NCBI RefSeq assembly: GCF_018131185.1
Contig: NZ_JAFCJE010000002.1
Location: forward strand, 930,001 to 994,000
Direction of reading: 5' to 3'
DNA length: 64,000 nucleotides
DNA from: Bradyrhizobium diazoefficiens
Lineage (GTDB): Bacteria > Pseudomonadota > Alphaproteobacteria > Rhizobiales > Xanthobacteraceae
Shown here: positions 43,431 to 51,985 of the stretch, one piece after another
How positions within the stretch are numbered: the first letter of the stretch is position 1
Layout of the letters: each line of letters begins with the position of its first letter
Translations under genes and position numbers: made by a program
Notes under the pieces: model-generated
Told to the model about the DNA's origin: nothing
The model's database searches: none
Seen by the model: the letters and a program-made list of their open reading frames with translations, nothing else

Positions 43431-44629
43431 GGGGCCTCCATCATCTTGTTCTGCTCGTCCACCTTCTCGAACATCGCAAGTGTCGTACTGGGCTTGCGCA
43501 AGGGTTTCGTCACACGGATCGCGACGCGGTCGCCGACCCGGCCCATCCGCCCCTCGGTCAGCGTGACGTCGCCGCAGCGCACGGTGACGTTGGCGTCCGC
43601 GCGCATGTCCAGCGGCAGCGTGTCGCCCACCTTGAGCCGCATCAGCTGCTTGAGCGGGATGTCCGCCTCGTAGAGCACGGCATCGACGGCGATCTCGGCC
43701 TGCACGATCTCGGTGGCGAAATGGCCTTCCCAGACCGGGTCGCGGCCGAACTTTTCGCCCATGAACATCTGGAGCAGGACGCCCCGGATCGGCTCGATGG
43801 TCGCATAAGGCAGCAGCAGCTCGATGTTGCCGCCGCGGTCTTCCATGTCGATGCGCAGGCGCACCAGGATTGCGGCATTGGCGGGACGGCTGATCGCGGC
43901 GAAACGCGGATTGGTCTCGAGCCGGTCGATCGAGAAGGTCACCGGCGACAGCGGCCGGAACGCTTGCTCGGCGTCGGCCAGCACCACCTCGACCAGCCGC
44001 TTGACCAGCTCGGTCTCGATCGTGGTGTAGGGCCGGCCCTCGATACGGAGCTGGCTGGTGCCGCGGCGGCCGCCGAGCAGCACGTCGATCATCGAATAGA
44101 TCAGGTTGGAATCGACCGTCGCCATCCCGAAGTTTTCCCACTCCTCGGCCTTGAAGACGGTGAGGACGGCGGGCAGCGGGATCGAGTTCATGTAGTCGCC
44201 GAAACGCACCGAGGTGATGCGGTCGAGCGAGACTTCGACGTTGTCGGAGGTGAAATTGCGCAAGCTTGTCGTCATCAGCCGCACCAGGCGGTCGAAGACG
44301 ATTTCGAGCATCGGCAGACGCTCGTAGGAGACCATCGCCGAATCGATGATGGCGCGAATGCCGGAATGGTCGTCGAGCGTGACGTCGCCGACGGTGAAGC
44401 CGAGGAGGTTGTCGATCTCCTCCTGCGACAGCACCCGCTCGCCGGAGTTCTTGCCGCTTCCGAGATCGCGGCTGCCGTCCTCGACCATGGCCGCCCATTG
44501 CAGGGCCATGGTCTCCGACAATTCGTTCTCGGCGGCAGCCTTCGCGGCCTCCGCGGGATCCTCCGAATCGAGCGACGCCTCCCATTGGGCGGCAATCGCA
44601 TCCTGGTCCATTTGCTCGTTGCCGGCCAT
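43427..44629 (-). CDS. fliM: flagellar switch protein FliM with N-terminal extension
   Basis: A protein of 400 residues. The CheY-binding motif LSQEEIDNLL, normally at the very N terminus, is at residues 67-76. The preceding 66 residues are acidic and contain two similar segments, AAQWEASLD and ALQWAAMVED. The middle CheC-like domain and the C-terminal FliN-like domain (LPLDMRADANVTVRCGDVTLTEGRMGRVGD) are normal. FliM transmits the chemotaxis signal to the rotor. It lies 30 bp after fliL; its stop overlaps the next gene. Confidence 0.93.
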   Translation of the reverse strand: MAGNEQMDQDAIAAQWEASLDSEDPAEAAKAAAENELSETMALQWAAMVEDGSRDLGSGKNSGERVLSQEEIDNLLGFTVGDVTLDDHSGIRAIIDSAMVSYERLPMLEIVFDRLVRLMTTSLRNFTSDNVEVSLDRITSVRFGDYMNSIPLPAVLTVFKAEEWENFGMATVDSNLIYSMIDVLLGGRRGTSQLRIEGRPYTTIETELVKRLVEVVLADAEQAFRPLSPVTFSIDRLETNPRFAAISRPANAAILVRLRIDMEDRGGNIELLLPYATIEPIRGVLLQMFMGEKFGRDPVWEGHFATEIVQAEIAVDAVLYEADIPLKQLMRLKVGDTLPLDMRADANVTVRCGDVTLTEGRMGRVGDRVAIRVTKPLRKPSTTLAMFEKVDEQNKMMEAP

Positions 44630-44659
44630 GACCCTAGCCCATTGCCTTCCGCGGCGTGC

Positions 44660-45157
44660 TCACTGGATCACGACTTCCTTGAACAGCACCGCGCTGACCT
44701 GGACCGGGGCGACCGCCGCGTTGACGCGCTTGGTCAGCTCCTCCTTGAGGCGGAAGACGCCGGCGGACCCGTTGAGGTCGGAGGGGCGAAGCTCGCGCAC
44801 ATAGGTCTGGAAGATGTCGGTGACGCGCGGCATCGTCGGCTTGATCGCCTCGACCTGCTTCTCTTCCTTCAGCTCCAGCACGATCTTCAGCCGCAGATAT
44901 TGCACGCGCTCGCCCGGCGCGCCGGCGAGGTTGACCATGATGTCGGGGACGTCGACGAAGGACGGCGGCTTCGGCGGAGGCGCGGCCTCGGCATGATGCT
45001 CCTTGTCGCCGTGACGGAAGAAGAAGAACCAGGTCGCAGCACCGCCGCCGAGGATGGCGAGCACGCCGACGGCCATGATGATGAGCTTCAGCTTGTTCTT
45101 CGGAGCGGCTTCCGCGCCCTCGGTGGCCGCGCCGCCTTCCGCTTCATTCTCTGCCAT
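44660..45157 (-). CDS. fliL: flagellar basal-body protein FliL
   Basis: A protein of 165 residues with one membrane helix (about residues 22-43), a His/Ala/Pro-rich linker and the periplasmic FliL domain (VNLAGAPGERVQYLRLKIVLEL, RDSLTKRVNA-like end). It supports the stators around the motor. It is the first gene of the leftward unit fliL-fliM-DUF6468-like-motE, which may extend no further because the TPR gene has its own CtrA box. Confidence 0.92.
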   Translation of the reverse strand: MAENEAEGGAATEGAEAAPKNKLKLIIMAVGVLAILGGGAATWFFFFRHGDKEHHAEAAPPPKPPSFVDVPDIMVNLAGAPGERVQYLRLKIVLELKEEKQVEAIKPTMPRVTDIFQTYVRELRPSDLNGSAGVFRLKEELTKRVNAAVAPVQVSAVLFKEVVIQ

Positions 45158-45272
45158 GGTCGCCGCGCCCGGATCTCTGAAAGGGGTCGAAAGAGCGAAG
45201 CCTCAAGACAGTGACGCGATACAAATGCCCCGGCGGAGTGCGCTCCTCTTCACGGCAAACGCTACGGTAATA

Positions 45273-45280
45273 ATGGTTAA
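45273..45280. promoter_or_regulatory. CtrA half-site between fliL and flgF
   Basis: ATGGTTAA, the complement of the TTAACCAT half-site. The second half at N7 is TTTC, so the full box is degenerate. Confidence 0.5.
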
Positions 45281-45307
45281 CGGAATCTTTCGATTGGGCC
45301 TCCGCTA

Positions 45308-45321
45308 GGAAAAATCTGCCG
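45308..45321 (+). promoter_or_regulatory. GGMARAATYTGCCG motif upstream of flgF
   Basis: GGAAAAATCTGCCG, followed at once by GGCAG, giving a small dyad. It is about 90 bp upstream of the sigma-54-like promoter, the usual place for an enhancer. Confidence 0.5.
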
Positions 45322-45407
45322 GGCAGACATGGCTAACAGAACCTTTCTGCCGCCCTTCCGCACCCGTCAAAAATCATCAAGATATTGAAATTGCGAAGTT
45401 TTCCGAG

Positions 45408-45424
45408 TTGGCACGGCTTTCGCT
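45408..45424 (+). promoter_or_regulatory. sigma-54-like promoter of flgF
   Basis: TTGGCACGGCTTTCGCT matches YTGGCACGRNNNTTGCW at all but one position, with the GG and GC exactly ten bases apart. The predicted start is about 100 bp before flgF. Confidence 0.65.
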
Positions 45425-45533
45425 GAGAAAGGGCCGAGACCGAACGGTTTGGGAGAACCCGACGTCTCGTTCACGGGATCCGCCAAGGCGCTTGGGAGAG
45501 CGAAGTGGCAGGTCCACTCAGGGGAGATTTCCG

Positions 45534-46295
45534 ATGCAGAACGCGCTTCTGATCGGCTTGTCACGGCAGATGACGTTGGAGCGGCAGATGGATGTCATCG
45601 CCAACAACGTCGCCAATGCCAACACCAACGGCTTCAAGGCCGACCATTCGCTGTTCGAGGAGTACCTCAACTCGAACGCCCGCGAGGACAATTTCATCGG
45701 CGCCGACCGCCGTGTCTCCTATGTGCATGACCGCGGCACCTTCCGCGACATCGGCCAGGGGCCGATGGAGGCGACCAACAACCCGCTCGACCTGGCGATC
45801 GACGGCAACGCCTATTTCGCGGTGCAGGCCGCCGGCGGCGAGCGCTACACCCGCGACGGCAAATTCTCGCTCAACAGCACCGGCCAGCTCGTCACCTCAG
45901 ACGGCGCTCTCGTGCTCGGCACCGGCGGCCCGATCACCTTCCAGCCGACCGACCACGACATCAATATCGCGCCCGACGGCACCGTCACGGTGCTCGAGGG
46001 CACGGCGAGGACCGACTCGATCCGCGGCAAGATCCGCATGGCCTCCTTCGACGATCCGGCCAAGCTGACCAAGCTCGGCGCCAATCTCTATGACGTGGGC
46101 TCTGCCGTCCCGCAGGCCGACACCAAATCCGTGGTGCGCCAGGGCTACATCGAGAAGTCGAACGTGAGCGCCGTCGGCGAGATGACCCGCATGATGGAAG
46201 TCATGCGCAGCTACAGCTCCGTCGCCAACCTGCTCCAGCAGCAGAGCGACCTCCACAAATCGGCGATCGAGAGACTCGCCGACGTTCCGGCCTGA
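45534..46295 (+). CDS. flgF: flagellar proximal rod protein FlgF
   Basis: A protein of 253 residues of the FlgF/FlgG family: N-terminal MTLERQMDVIANNVANANTNGFK, the body with NPLDLAIDGNAYFAVQ and the C-terminal rod helix MTRMMEVMRSYSSVANLLQQQ. GGGGAG at 45521-45526 fixes ATG 45534; the frame is open further upstream but across the promoter. It is the first gene of flgF-flgG-flgA-flgH. Confidence 0.93.
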   Translation: MQNALLIGLSRQMTLERQMDVIANNVANANTNGFKADHSLFEEYLNSNAREDNFIGADRRVSYVHDRGTFRDIGQGPMEATNNPLDLAIDGNAYFAVQAAGGERYTRDGKFSLNSTGQLVTSDGALVLGTGGPITFQPTDHDINIAPDGTVTVLEGTARTDSIRGKIRMASFDDPAKLTKLGANLYDVGSAVPQADTKSVVRQGYIEKSNVSAVGEMTRMMEVMRSYSSVANLLQQQSDLHKSAIERLADVPA

Positions 46296-46311
46296 TTGAG
46301 GGAGAACTGAC

Positions 46312-47100
46312 ATGCAGGCGCTTCACACCGCAGCGACCGGAATGGCGGCACAGGAACTCAACGTTCAGGTGATCTCCAACAACATCGCCAATTTGCGCAC
46401 CACCGGCTTCAAGAAGCAGACCGCGGCGTTCCAGGACCTGATCTACGAGCACGTGCGCCGCGTCGGCGCGCAGGCCTCGGACCAGGGCACCATCCTGCCC
46501 GTCGGCGTCGACATCGGCGGCGGCGTCAAGACCGTCGGCACGCCGCGCAGCATGACGCAGGGCACGCTGTCGCAGACCGGCAACGATCTCGACCTCGCGG
46601 TCTCCGGCGACGGCTTCTTCAAGATCCTGATGCCCGACGGCACGTATCAGTACACCCGCGACGGCACCTTCCAGATGGACAATCAGGGCCGCGTCGTCAC
46701 CGCGCAGGGCAATCCGGTGCAGCCGACCATCACGGTCCCGAACAACGCATCGGGCCTTTCCGTCAACGAGCAGGGCCAGGTCTCGGTGACGCTGCCGGGC
46801 TCGTCGACCTCGACCATCCTCGGCCAGATCGGCCTGACCCGCTTCATCAACAAGGCGGGCCTGCAGCCCGTCGGCAGCAATCAGTTCACCGAGACGCCAT
46901 CCTCCGGTCCGCCGCAGGACGGCACGGCCACCGCCGAAGGCTACGGCAAGATCTCGCAAGGCAGCCTCGAGCAGGCCAATGTCGACGTGGTCTCGGAGAT
47001 GAGCGACCTGATCGCCGCCCAGCGCGCCTACGAGATGAACGCCAAGGTGATCAGCGCCGCCGACCAGATGATGCAATCGACCACGGCGCTGTTCCGCTGA
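46312..47100 (+). CDS. flgG: flagellar distal rod protein FlgG
   Basis: A protein of 262 residues, the usual length. N-terminal helix LHTAATGMAAQELNVQVISNNIANL, central NDLDLAVSGDGFFKI and the C-terminal VVSEMSDLIAAQRAYEMNAKVISAADQMMQ are diagnostic. GAGGGAGAA lies before ATG 46312, 16 bp after flgF. Confidence 0.96.
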   Translation: MQALHTAATGMAAQELNVQVISNNIANLRTTGFKKQTAAFQDLIYEHVRRVGAQASDQGTILPVGVDIGGGVKTVGTPRSMTQGTLSQTGNDLDLAVSGDGFFKILMPDGTYQYTRDGTFQMDNQGRVVTAQGNPVQPTITVPNNASGLSVNEQGQVSVTLPGSSTSTILGQIGLTRFINKAGLQPVGSNQFTETPSSGPPQDGTATAEGYGKISQGSLEQANVDVVSEMSDLIAAQRAYEMNAKVISAADQMMQSTTALFR

Positions 47101-47110
47101 GGTGATGACG

Positions 47111-48268
47111 ATGATCCGCGCCACTCTCGCCACGATCTCCGCCGTTCTCGCGCTGGCCTTGCCGGCAGCGGCCGCCGACGATTTCATCGCCTCGCCGACG
47201 CTGCGCGCGAGCGTCACCGTGACCTCGGACGTGGTGCGGGTCGGCGATCTCATCGACAATGCCGGATCGGCCGCGCTGATCCCGGTCTACCGCTCGCCCG
47301 ATCTCGGCACCACCGGCACGCTGACCACCGCCCAGGTGCTGTCGGTGCTCCGCGCCAAGCAGGTGATCGGCGTGATGACCGGCGACGTCAGGGAGGTCCA
47401 GGTCACCCGCCTCGCCCGCACGCTCGCGAGCAAGGACATCGAAGCCGCGGTCGGCGCGGCGCTCGAACGCCGCTTCGGCCTCGGGGCGGCCGCCAACATC
47501 ACCGTCACGTTCGACCGCGGCGTCGCCGAGATGCGGCTGGACGCCTCCAACACCGGCGCCCTCCAACCGGTCGCAACCCGCTATGACGCCCGCAGCGGCC
47601 GTTTCGACATCGCCTTCGAGATCGCCAACGACAACAATCCGGCCCCGACCAAGCTCCGCTTCGCCGGCACCGCGATCGAGACGGTTGAAGTGGCCGTGCT
47701 GACGCGCGACATCGACCGTGCCGATCTCCTGAAGTCGTCCGACATCTCGCTGGAGCGCCGGCCGAAGGCCGAAGTCACCGGCGAGCCCGCCTCGCGCGAT
47801 CGCAGCATCGGCATGCAGCTGCGCCGGCCGATGCGGGCCGGCATGCCGATCCGCATCGCCGACATCGTCAAGCCCGACTTCGTGGTGCGCGATCAGGCCG
47901 TCACCATCATCTACCAGGTGCCCGGCGTCTATCTCACCACGCGCGGCAAGGCGATCGAGAGCGGCGCCGAGGGCGACTCCGTCAGCGTGATCAATCTGCA
48001 GTCCAAGCGCACGCTCACCGGTGTCGTCACCGGCCGCGGCCAGGTGACGATCCAGGGTGCGAGCCAGTCCGCGCCGATGGCTCCGGCGGTCGAGCAGACC
48101 TCTTCGCTCAAGCGTGACGAGCCGCCCGCCCCGGCGGCTGCGGCCGCCGCCCTCGCCCGCAGCCTGGTCGAGGCGCCGGCGTCGCCGGCCCAGATCGCCC
48201 AAGCCCAGATCAGCCAAGCCCAGATTCCGCAAGTCCGCCTCTCGCAGGCTCCAGCCAAGTCAGAGTAA
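47111..48268 (+). CDS. flgA: flagellar P-ring assembly chaperone FlgA
   Basis: A protein of 385 residues with a signal peptide (cleavage after AAA, about residue 22). The C-terminal FlgA/SAF region is present: LTRDIDRADLLKSSDISLERRPK, RPMRAGMPIRIADIVKPDFVVRDQAVTIIY and the VINLQSKRTLTGVVTGRGQV end. About 70 extra residues follow, Ala-rich and ending with repeated QAQI/SQAQI units. FlgA escorts FlgI to the rod. Starts at 47102, 47105 and 47111 are possible; ATG 47111 has the best-spaced GAGG. Confidence 0.88.
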   Translation: MIRATLATISAVLALALPAAAADDFIASPTLRASVTVTSDVVRVGDLIDNAGSAALIPVYRSPDLGTTGTLTTAQVLSVLRAKQVIGVMTGDVREVQVTRLARTLASKDIEAAVGAALERRFGLGAAANITVTFDRGVAEMRLDASNTGALQPVATRYDARSGRFDIAFEIANDNNPAPTKLRFAGTAIETVEVAVLTRDIDRADLLKSSDISLERRPKAEVTGEPASRDRSIGMQLRRPMRAGMPIRIADIVKPDFVVRDQAVTIIYQVPGVYLTTRGKAIESGAEGDSVSVINLQSKRTLTGVVTGRGQVTIQGASQSAPMAPAVEQTSSLKRDEPPAPAAAAAALARSLVEAPASPAQIAQAQISQAQIPQVRLSQAPAKSE

Positions 48269-48271
48269 GTC

Positions 48272-49036
48272 ATGTCCCCGTTCAGTTCGGCTTTCCGCCT
48301 TCGTCGCATCGCGATCTCTGCCCTGCTGCTGGCCTCGTGCGCGCTGGGCGGCTGCTCCTCGATCGACCGCCTGTCGCAGATCGGCGAGCAGCCGAAGCTG
48401 TCGGCGATCGACAATCCGACGACGCAGCCCGGCTACAAGCCGGTGCAGATGCCGATGCCGAAGCCTGAGGTCGCCTCCTACAATCCGAACTCGCTGTGGC
48501 GCAACGGCAGCCGCGCCTTCTTCAAGGACCAGCGCGCCCGCCAGGTCGGCGACCTCCTGACCGTGACCGTGAACATCACCGACAAGGCCAACCTCTCCAA
48601 CGAGACCCAGCGCAGCCGCACCAATTCGGAAGACTCAGGCATCACCGACTTCATCGGCGCCAAGACGCTCGGCGCCCAGGCGCAGAAGGTGCTGCCTGGC
48701 CGCATCCTCACCGCCGACTCCACCGCGTCCAGCGACGGCAAGGGCTCGGTCAACCGCCAGGAAGCGTTGCAGACCAACGTCGCCGCCGTGGTCACGCAAG
48801 TCCTGCCGAACGGCAACCTCGTGGTCGAAGGCAAGCAGGAGATCCGCGTCAACTTCGAGATCCGCGAGCTCGTGGTCGCCGGCATCGTCCGTCCCGAAGA
48901 CATCCAGAGCGACAACACCATCGATTCCACCAAGATCGCCCAGGCCCGCATCGCCTATGGCGGCCGCGGCCAGATCATGGACGTGCAGCAGCCGCGCTAC
49001 GGCCAACAGGTCATGGACGTGCTGCTGCCCTTCTAG
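48272..49036 (+). CDS. flgH: flagellar L-ring lipoprotein FlgH
   Basis: A protein of 254 residues. The lipobox LGGC ends the signal sequence (LLLASCALGGCSS), so it is anchored to the outer membrane, where it forms the L ring. The family segments SLWRNGSRAFFKDQRARQVGDLLTV and LVVAGIVRPEDIQSDNTIDSTKIAQARIAYGGRG are plain. It starts three bases after flgA and ends the operon. Confidence 0.95.
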   Translation: MSPFSSAFRLRRIAISALLLASCALGGCSSIDRLSQIGEQPKLSAIDNPTTQPGYKPVQMPMPKPEVASYNPNSLWRNGSRAFFKDQRARQVGDLLTVTVNITDKANLSNETQRSRTNSEDSGITDFIGAKTLGAQAQKVLPGRILTADSTASSDGKGSVNRQEALQTNVAAVVTQVLPNGNLVVEGKQEIRVNFEIRELVVAGIVRPEDIQSDNTIDSTKIAQARIAYGGRGQIMDVQQPRYGQQVMDVLLPF

Positions 49037-49400
49037 TCCTCTTCAAGAGCTCCCACATCGTGTTCGCGAACTTAAGGCGCGAACGACGATGTACGACGCG
49101 GCCTCCGGTAGCTCCCCTGCCGGAGGCCGCATGTATTTGGCGAAGACGCAAGTAGGGCTGCGAGCTGCGGCGCAGGTCCGCGCAAGTGTACCGGCGACGG
49201 TCCCCAACTTCCGTCATTGCGAGCGAAAGCGAAGCGATCCAGATCTGTAGCCGCGGAACGATTCTGGATTGCCGCTCCCCGCAATGAGCGCACGCCAGCC
49301 GTGGGGAGCCCAGCGAGGATGCGCGCGGACGGAGAAGTTGTGTGGTCCCGACGCCCGGGGTTCTGGCGTCAAGGCTTGCGGTGATGACGGCACCGAGAGC
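49037..49400. other. intergenic region with one family-B repeat
   Basis: After flgH and before the convergent hydratase gene. Besides the repeat at 49212-49290 I see no gene; no clear terminator for flgH beyond the AACTTAAGGCGCGAACG stretch near 49069. Confidence 0.5.
49212..49290. repeat. palindromic repeat, family B
   Basis: CGTCATTGCGAGCGAAAGC at the left; GATCCAGAT pairs with ATTCTGGATT inside; GCAATGAGCG closes it. A somewhat decayed right arm. Confidence 0.65.
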
Positions 49401-50180
49401 TCACGTAAACTCCGCCTCGACCACGCCCAGGCCCTCCAGTTCCATCCGCACCTTGTCGCCGGCCTTCAGCCACAGCGTCTTGACCAGGCTGCCCGTCAGC
49501 ACGAGCTGTCCCGCGTGCAGGCCCTTGCCTTCGGCGGCGAGATGGTTGGCGAGCCAGGCGAGCGCGTTGTGGGGATGGCCGAGCACGTCGGCGCCGGTGC
49601 CGTGGCTGACCTCCTCGCCGTTGAGGATGGCGCGGCCCTTGACCGCCTTCAGGTCCGGCACCGACGAGCGCGGAACCCGCGGTCCCAGCACACAGCCGGC
49701 GGCGAAGAAATCGTCGGCGATCAGCGTCGGGGCGCCCATCGTCTCCCACTTCACGTAGCGGTCGTCGACGATCTCGATCGCGGGATGATAGGCCTCGACC
49801 GCCTCGCCGACCCATTCGGCCGTGAACGGCGCCTCGCCCGCGGCGAGGTCGCGCTTCAGGCGCACCGCGATCTCGCATTCGACACCGACCCGAACATATT
49901 TGGAGGCGGCAAGCTTGGCGCCACTGTCGTGCACGCCCTTCTGGAACACGCCGCCGGCGCAGGGATGCGGGATGCCGATATAGTCCTGCATCACCTGGCT
50001 GGTGCAGCCGATCTTGTAGCCGACGAGCGGCCCGGCATGCGGCAGCAGCAGATCGTGCAGCGCGCGCTGGACCTGATAGCCCTCCGCTTCATCCGCGGGC
50101 GGGCGTTCCAGCACCGCGAGCGGCGCATGGTTGCGGCGCGCCAGCGCGATCGCCTTTGCGGCTTCGAGATTCTTGTCCAT
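49401..50180 (-). CDS. 2-keto-4-pentenoate hydratase / fumarylacetoacetase-family protein
   Basis: A protein of 259 residues of the MhpD/HpcG group of the fumarylacetoacetate hydrolase superfamily, metal-dependent enzymes of aromatic meta-cleavage pathways. Visible family features are VGYKIGCTSQVMQDYIGI, the metal-ligand region VGVECEIAVRLKRDL and the late HGTGADVLGHPHNALAWLAN. No other aromatic-degradation gene is adjacent, so the substrate is open. It is transcribed towards flgH and does not belong to the flagellar set. Confidence 0.82.
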   Translation of the reverse strand: MDKNLEAAKAIALARRNHAPLAVLERPPADEAEGYQVQRALHDLLLPHAGPLVGYKIGCTSQVMQDYIGIPHPCAGGVFQKGVHDSGAKLAASKYVRVGVECEIAVRLKRDLAAGEAPFTAEWVGEAVEAYHPAIEIVDDRYVKWETMGAPTLIADDFFAAGCVLGPRVPRSSVPDLKAVKGRAILNGEEVSHGTGADVLGHPHNALAWLANHLAAEGKGLHAGQLVLTGSLVKTLWLKAGDKVRMELEGLGVVEAEFT

Positions 50181-50472
50181 CGGCGCCGCCTCCCACGCTA
50201 CGCAGTCGCGGGCCGTACTTCAGCATCCCCGCTCCGGCCTGACAAGCGCGCCCGGCGGGGTGATTACGGTGCCTCGCCCGCGTTTAAGGAAATATTGAGT
50301 TGGAGGAGGCTTTATGGAGGCACGCGCCTCTCAGGACCTGCAAACGGCGCGAGAGGCCTGATTGCAGCGATACTTGATGCAGCTCGGTCAGCGCTTCAAC
50401 TCCCGAGTCGATCCCGTTGATGCGACTCGCAAAATCTCCCGCACCTGAAGTGAAGGCTGTTTCTCATCTGAA

Positions 50473-50482
50473 CTCACGTGAG
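50473..50482. promoter_or_regulatory. CTCACGTGAG palindrome
   Basis: A perfect 10-bp dyad in non-coding DNA. The same ten bases recur at 55338-55347 just before the flaG-like gene. Confidence 0.3.
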
Positions 50483-50618
50483 CTCGGAGGAATCGAGTCT
50501 AGCCCGTTGATCGCGATTCACTTTTCGCGATTGCGCTCGCGCGCCGAGGCACGCGAGCGCAAGCGACAGGCAAAATGCTGATCACGACGCGAAATGGCGC
50601 CTTGCGTCCAAAAACAAA

Positions 50619-50638
50619 GAGCCGCATCGCTGCGGCTC
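50619..50638 (-). terminator. intrinsic terminator of dksA
   Basis: GAGCCGCA-tcgc-TGCGGCTC, an 8-bp stem with a tetraloop, followed on the minus strand by TTTGTTTTTGG. It lies five bases past the dksA stop. Confidence 0.85.
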
Positions 50639-50643
50639 GGACT

Positions 50644-51054
50644 CTATTCGTCGCGATAGACCTTCTCGCGTTTCTCGTGGCGCTCCTGCGCCTCCACCGA
50701 GAGCGTCGCGATGGGCCGGGCCTCGAGCCGTTTCAACGAGATCGGCTCGCCGGTGTCCTCGCAATAGCCGTAGGTGTTGTCCTCGATGCGCTGGAGCGCG
50801 GCGTCGATCTTGGCGATCAACTTGCGCTGGCGGTCGCGGGCGCGGAGTTCGATGGCGCGGTCGGTTTCGGACGATGCCCGATCGGCGAGATCGGGATGGT
50901 TCACGTTCTCCTCCTGCAGGGCTTGCAGGGTGAGCTTGGACTCTTTGAGGATCTCATCCTTCCAGGCGAGGAGCTTCAAACGGAAGTACTCCTTCTGCCG
51001 ATCGTTCATGAAAGGCTCTTTTTCGGTCGGTCGGTAGTTTTTCAACTTTTCCAA
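50644..51054 (-). CDS. dksA: RNA polymerase-binding transcription factor DksA
   Basis: A protein of 136 residues of the DksA/TraR family, which inserts a coiled coil into the RNA polymerase secondary channel and works with ppGpp. The coiled-coil tip region is DRASSETDRAIELRARDRQRKLI. The C-terminal zinc finger of E. coli DksA has four cysteines; here only Cys98 (YGYCEDTGEP) remains, so zinc is probably not bound, as in the DksA2-like group. The N-terminal part before the ATG at 51009 looks like other DksA proteins, so a TTG start at 51054 is used, without a clear ribosome-binding site. Confidence 0.88.
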   Translation of the reverse strand: MEKLKNYRPTEKEPFMNDRQKEYFRLKLLAWKDEILKESKLTLQALQEENVNHPDLADRASSETDRAIELRARDRQRKLIAKIDAALQRIEDNTYGYCEDTGEPISLKRLEARPIATLSVEAQERHEKREKVYRDE

Positions 51055-51224
51055 GGGCGGCCTATCTGTCTAAGCAACGACTCGCAACGGAAACGGGGTC
51101 CGTTGAGCGGGGCGTTATATAGCGGCCTCCTGTGACAGACAATGTTTCCCTCACCGCCCGATCGGCGCCCCCAAGCCCTTGCACAGGAAGGTTTATCCTG
51201 GAGGGACCGGGGGCGGCCGAAGGC

Positions 51225-51836
51225 CTAGTAGCCGACCGTGAAACGCTGCCTCTGATGGGCTGGGCGCTCGATCTCGTCGGCGAGCGCAATGGCGTAGTCA
51301 GCGAAGCTGATCCAGCTCTTGCCGTTCGCATCTGCGAGAAGCTGTTCGGTGCCGAGCCGGAACTTGCCGGTGCGTTCCCCCACGTCGAACAGGGCCGACG
51401 GCGAAATGAAGGTCCAATTCAGCTCCTTTTCCTGCCGCAACAGGTCGAGGAAGGCCGAGCCTGCTTCCGCTTCCGCCTTGTACTGGGCCGGAAAATTGGG
51501 CGTCGTGACCAGCTTCACGCCCGGCGCGACTTCGAGGCTGCCGGCGCCGCCGACGACGAGGTAACGACCAACCTTGGCGTCCTTCGCCGCACCGATCAGC
51601 TTGAGCGCGTCGCTGGCCAGGAAGTGCACGGAACTCACGGCGACGTCGTGCCCGGCCCACAGCTTGGCAAGGCCCGCTTGGTCGAGCACGTCGCCCTTGG
51701 TCGGCGTGACGTTGGGCAGGGCTGCGATCTTCTCGGGGTTCCGGGCGATCGCTGTGACCGCGTGGCCGCGGCGGGACAATTCCTTGGTGATCTCCGATCC
51801 GGCCCGGCCCGAGGCGCCGGCAACTGCGATTTTCAT
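51225..51836 (-). CDS. NmrA-like NAD(P)H-binding oxidoreductase
   Basis: A protein of 203 residues with a Rossmann fold: the nucleotide-binding GASGRAGSEI motif at residues 7-16, ITKELSRRGHAVTAIARNPEK after it and a GRYLVVGGAGSL strand. It lacks the YxxxK catalytic pair of classical SDR enzymes, like other NmrA/YwnB-type proteins that act as redox sensors or quinone/aldehyde reductases. It is divergent from an HxlR regulator with an N-terminal cysteine, a pairing often seen with electrophile-responsive genes. Confidence 0.82.
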   Translation of the reverse strand: MKIAVAGASGRAGSEITKELSRRGHAVTAIARNPEKIAALPNVTPTKGDVLDQAGLAKLWAGHDVAVSSVHFLASDALKLIGAAKDAKVGRYLVVGGAGSLEVAPGVKLVTTPNFPAQYKAEAEAGSAFLDLLRQEKELNWTFISPSALFDVGERTGKFRLGTEQLLADANGKSWISFADYAIALADEIERPAHQRQRFTVGY

Positions 51837-51985
51837 GGAAGGCTCCTTTGCTACTATGGTAACTAATGGAGACTAGATAGCTAAAAGAATGCTGGTGTTA
51901 AGAGAGCACTTTGTGCTTACCTGATTACGCAAGGGTGACCGCGGTCCGCACCGCAATCGACGAAATTGGATCCCGAGGCACGACG
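51837..51985. promoter_or_regulatory. divergent promoter with possible HxlR operator
   Basis: The spacer has an imperfect dyad, CTAT-N6-CTaatggAG-N5-ATAG, around 51853-51882, immediately upstream of the oxidoreductase start. HxlR-type regulators bind such AT-rich dyads. The site is weak by sequence alone. Confidence 0.35.

Larger units (their letters stand above)
45158..45533. other. divergent fliL/flgF control region
   Basis: A 376-bp spacer without a gene. It carries a CtrA half-site (45273-45280), the GGMARAATYTGCCG motif (45308-45321), a TTAGCCAT-like site (ATGGCTAA at 45329-45336), and a sigma-54-like promoter (45408-45424). Confidence 0.7.
50181..50643. other. gene-poor region upstream of the hydratase and downstream of dksA
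   Basis: A 463-bp region. I find only a 15-codon frame (ATG 50314 to a TGA at 50359-50361) behind a strong GGAGGAGG (50302-50309), the palindrome CTCACGTGAG (50473-50482), and the dksA terminator (50619-50638). None amounts to a convincing gene; a small RNA cannot be excluded. Confidence 0.4.
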
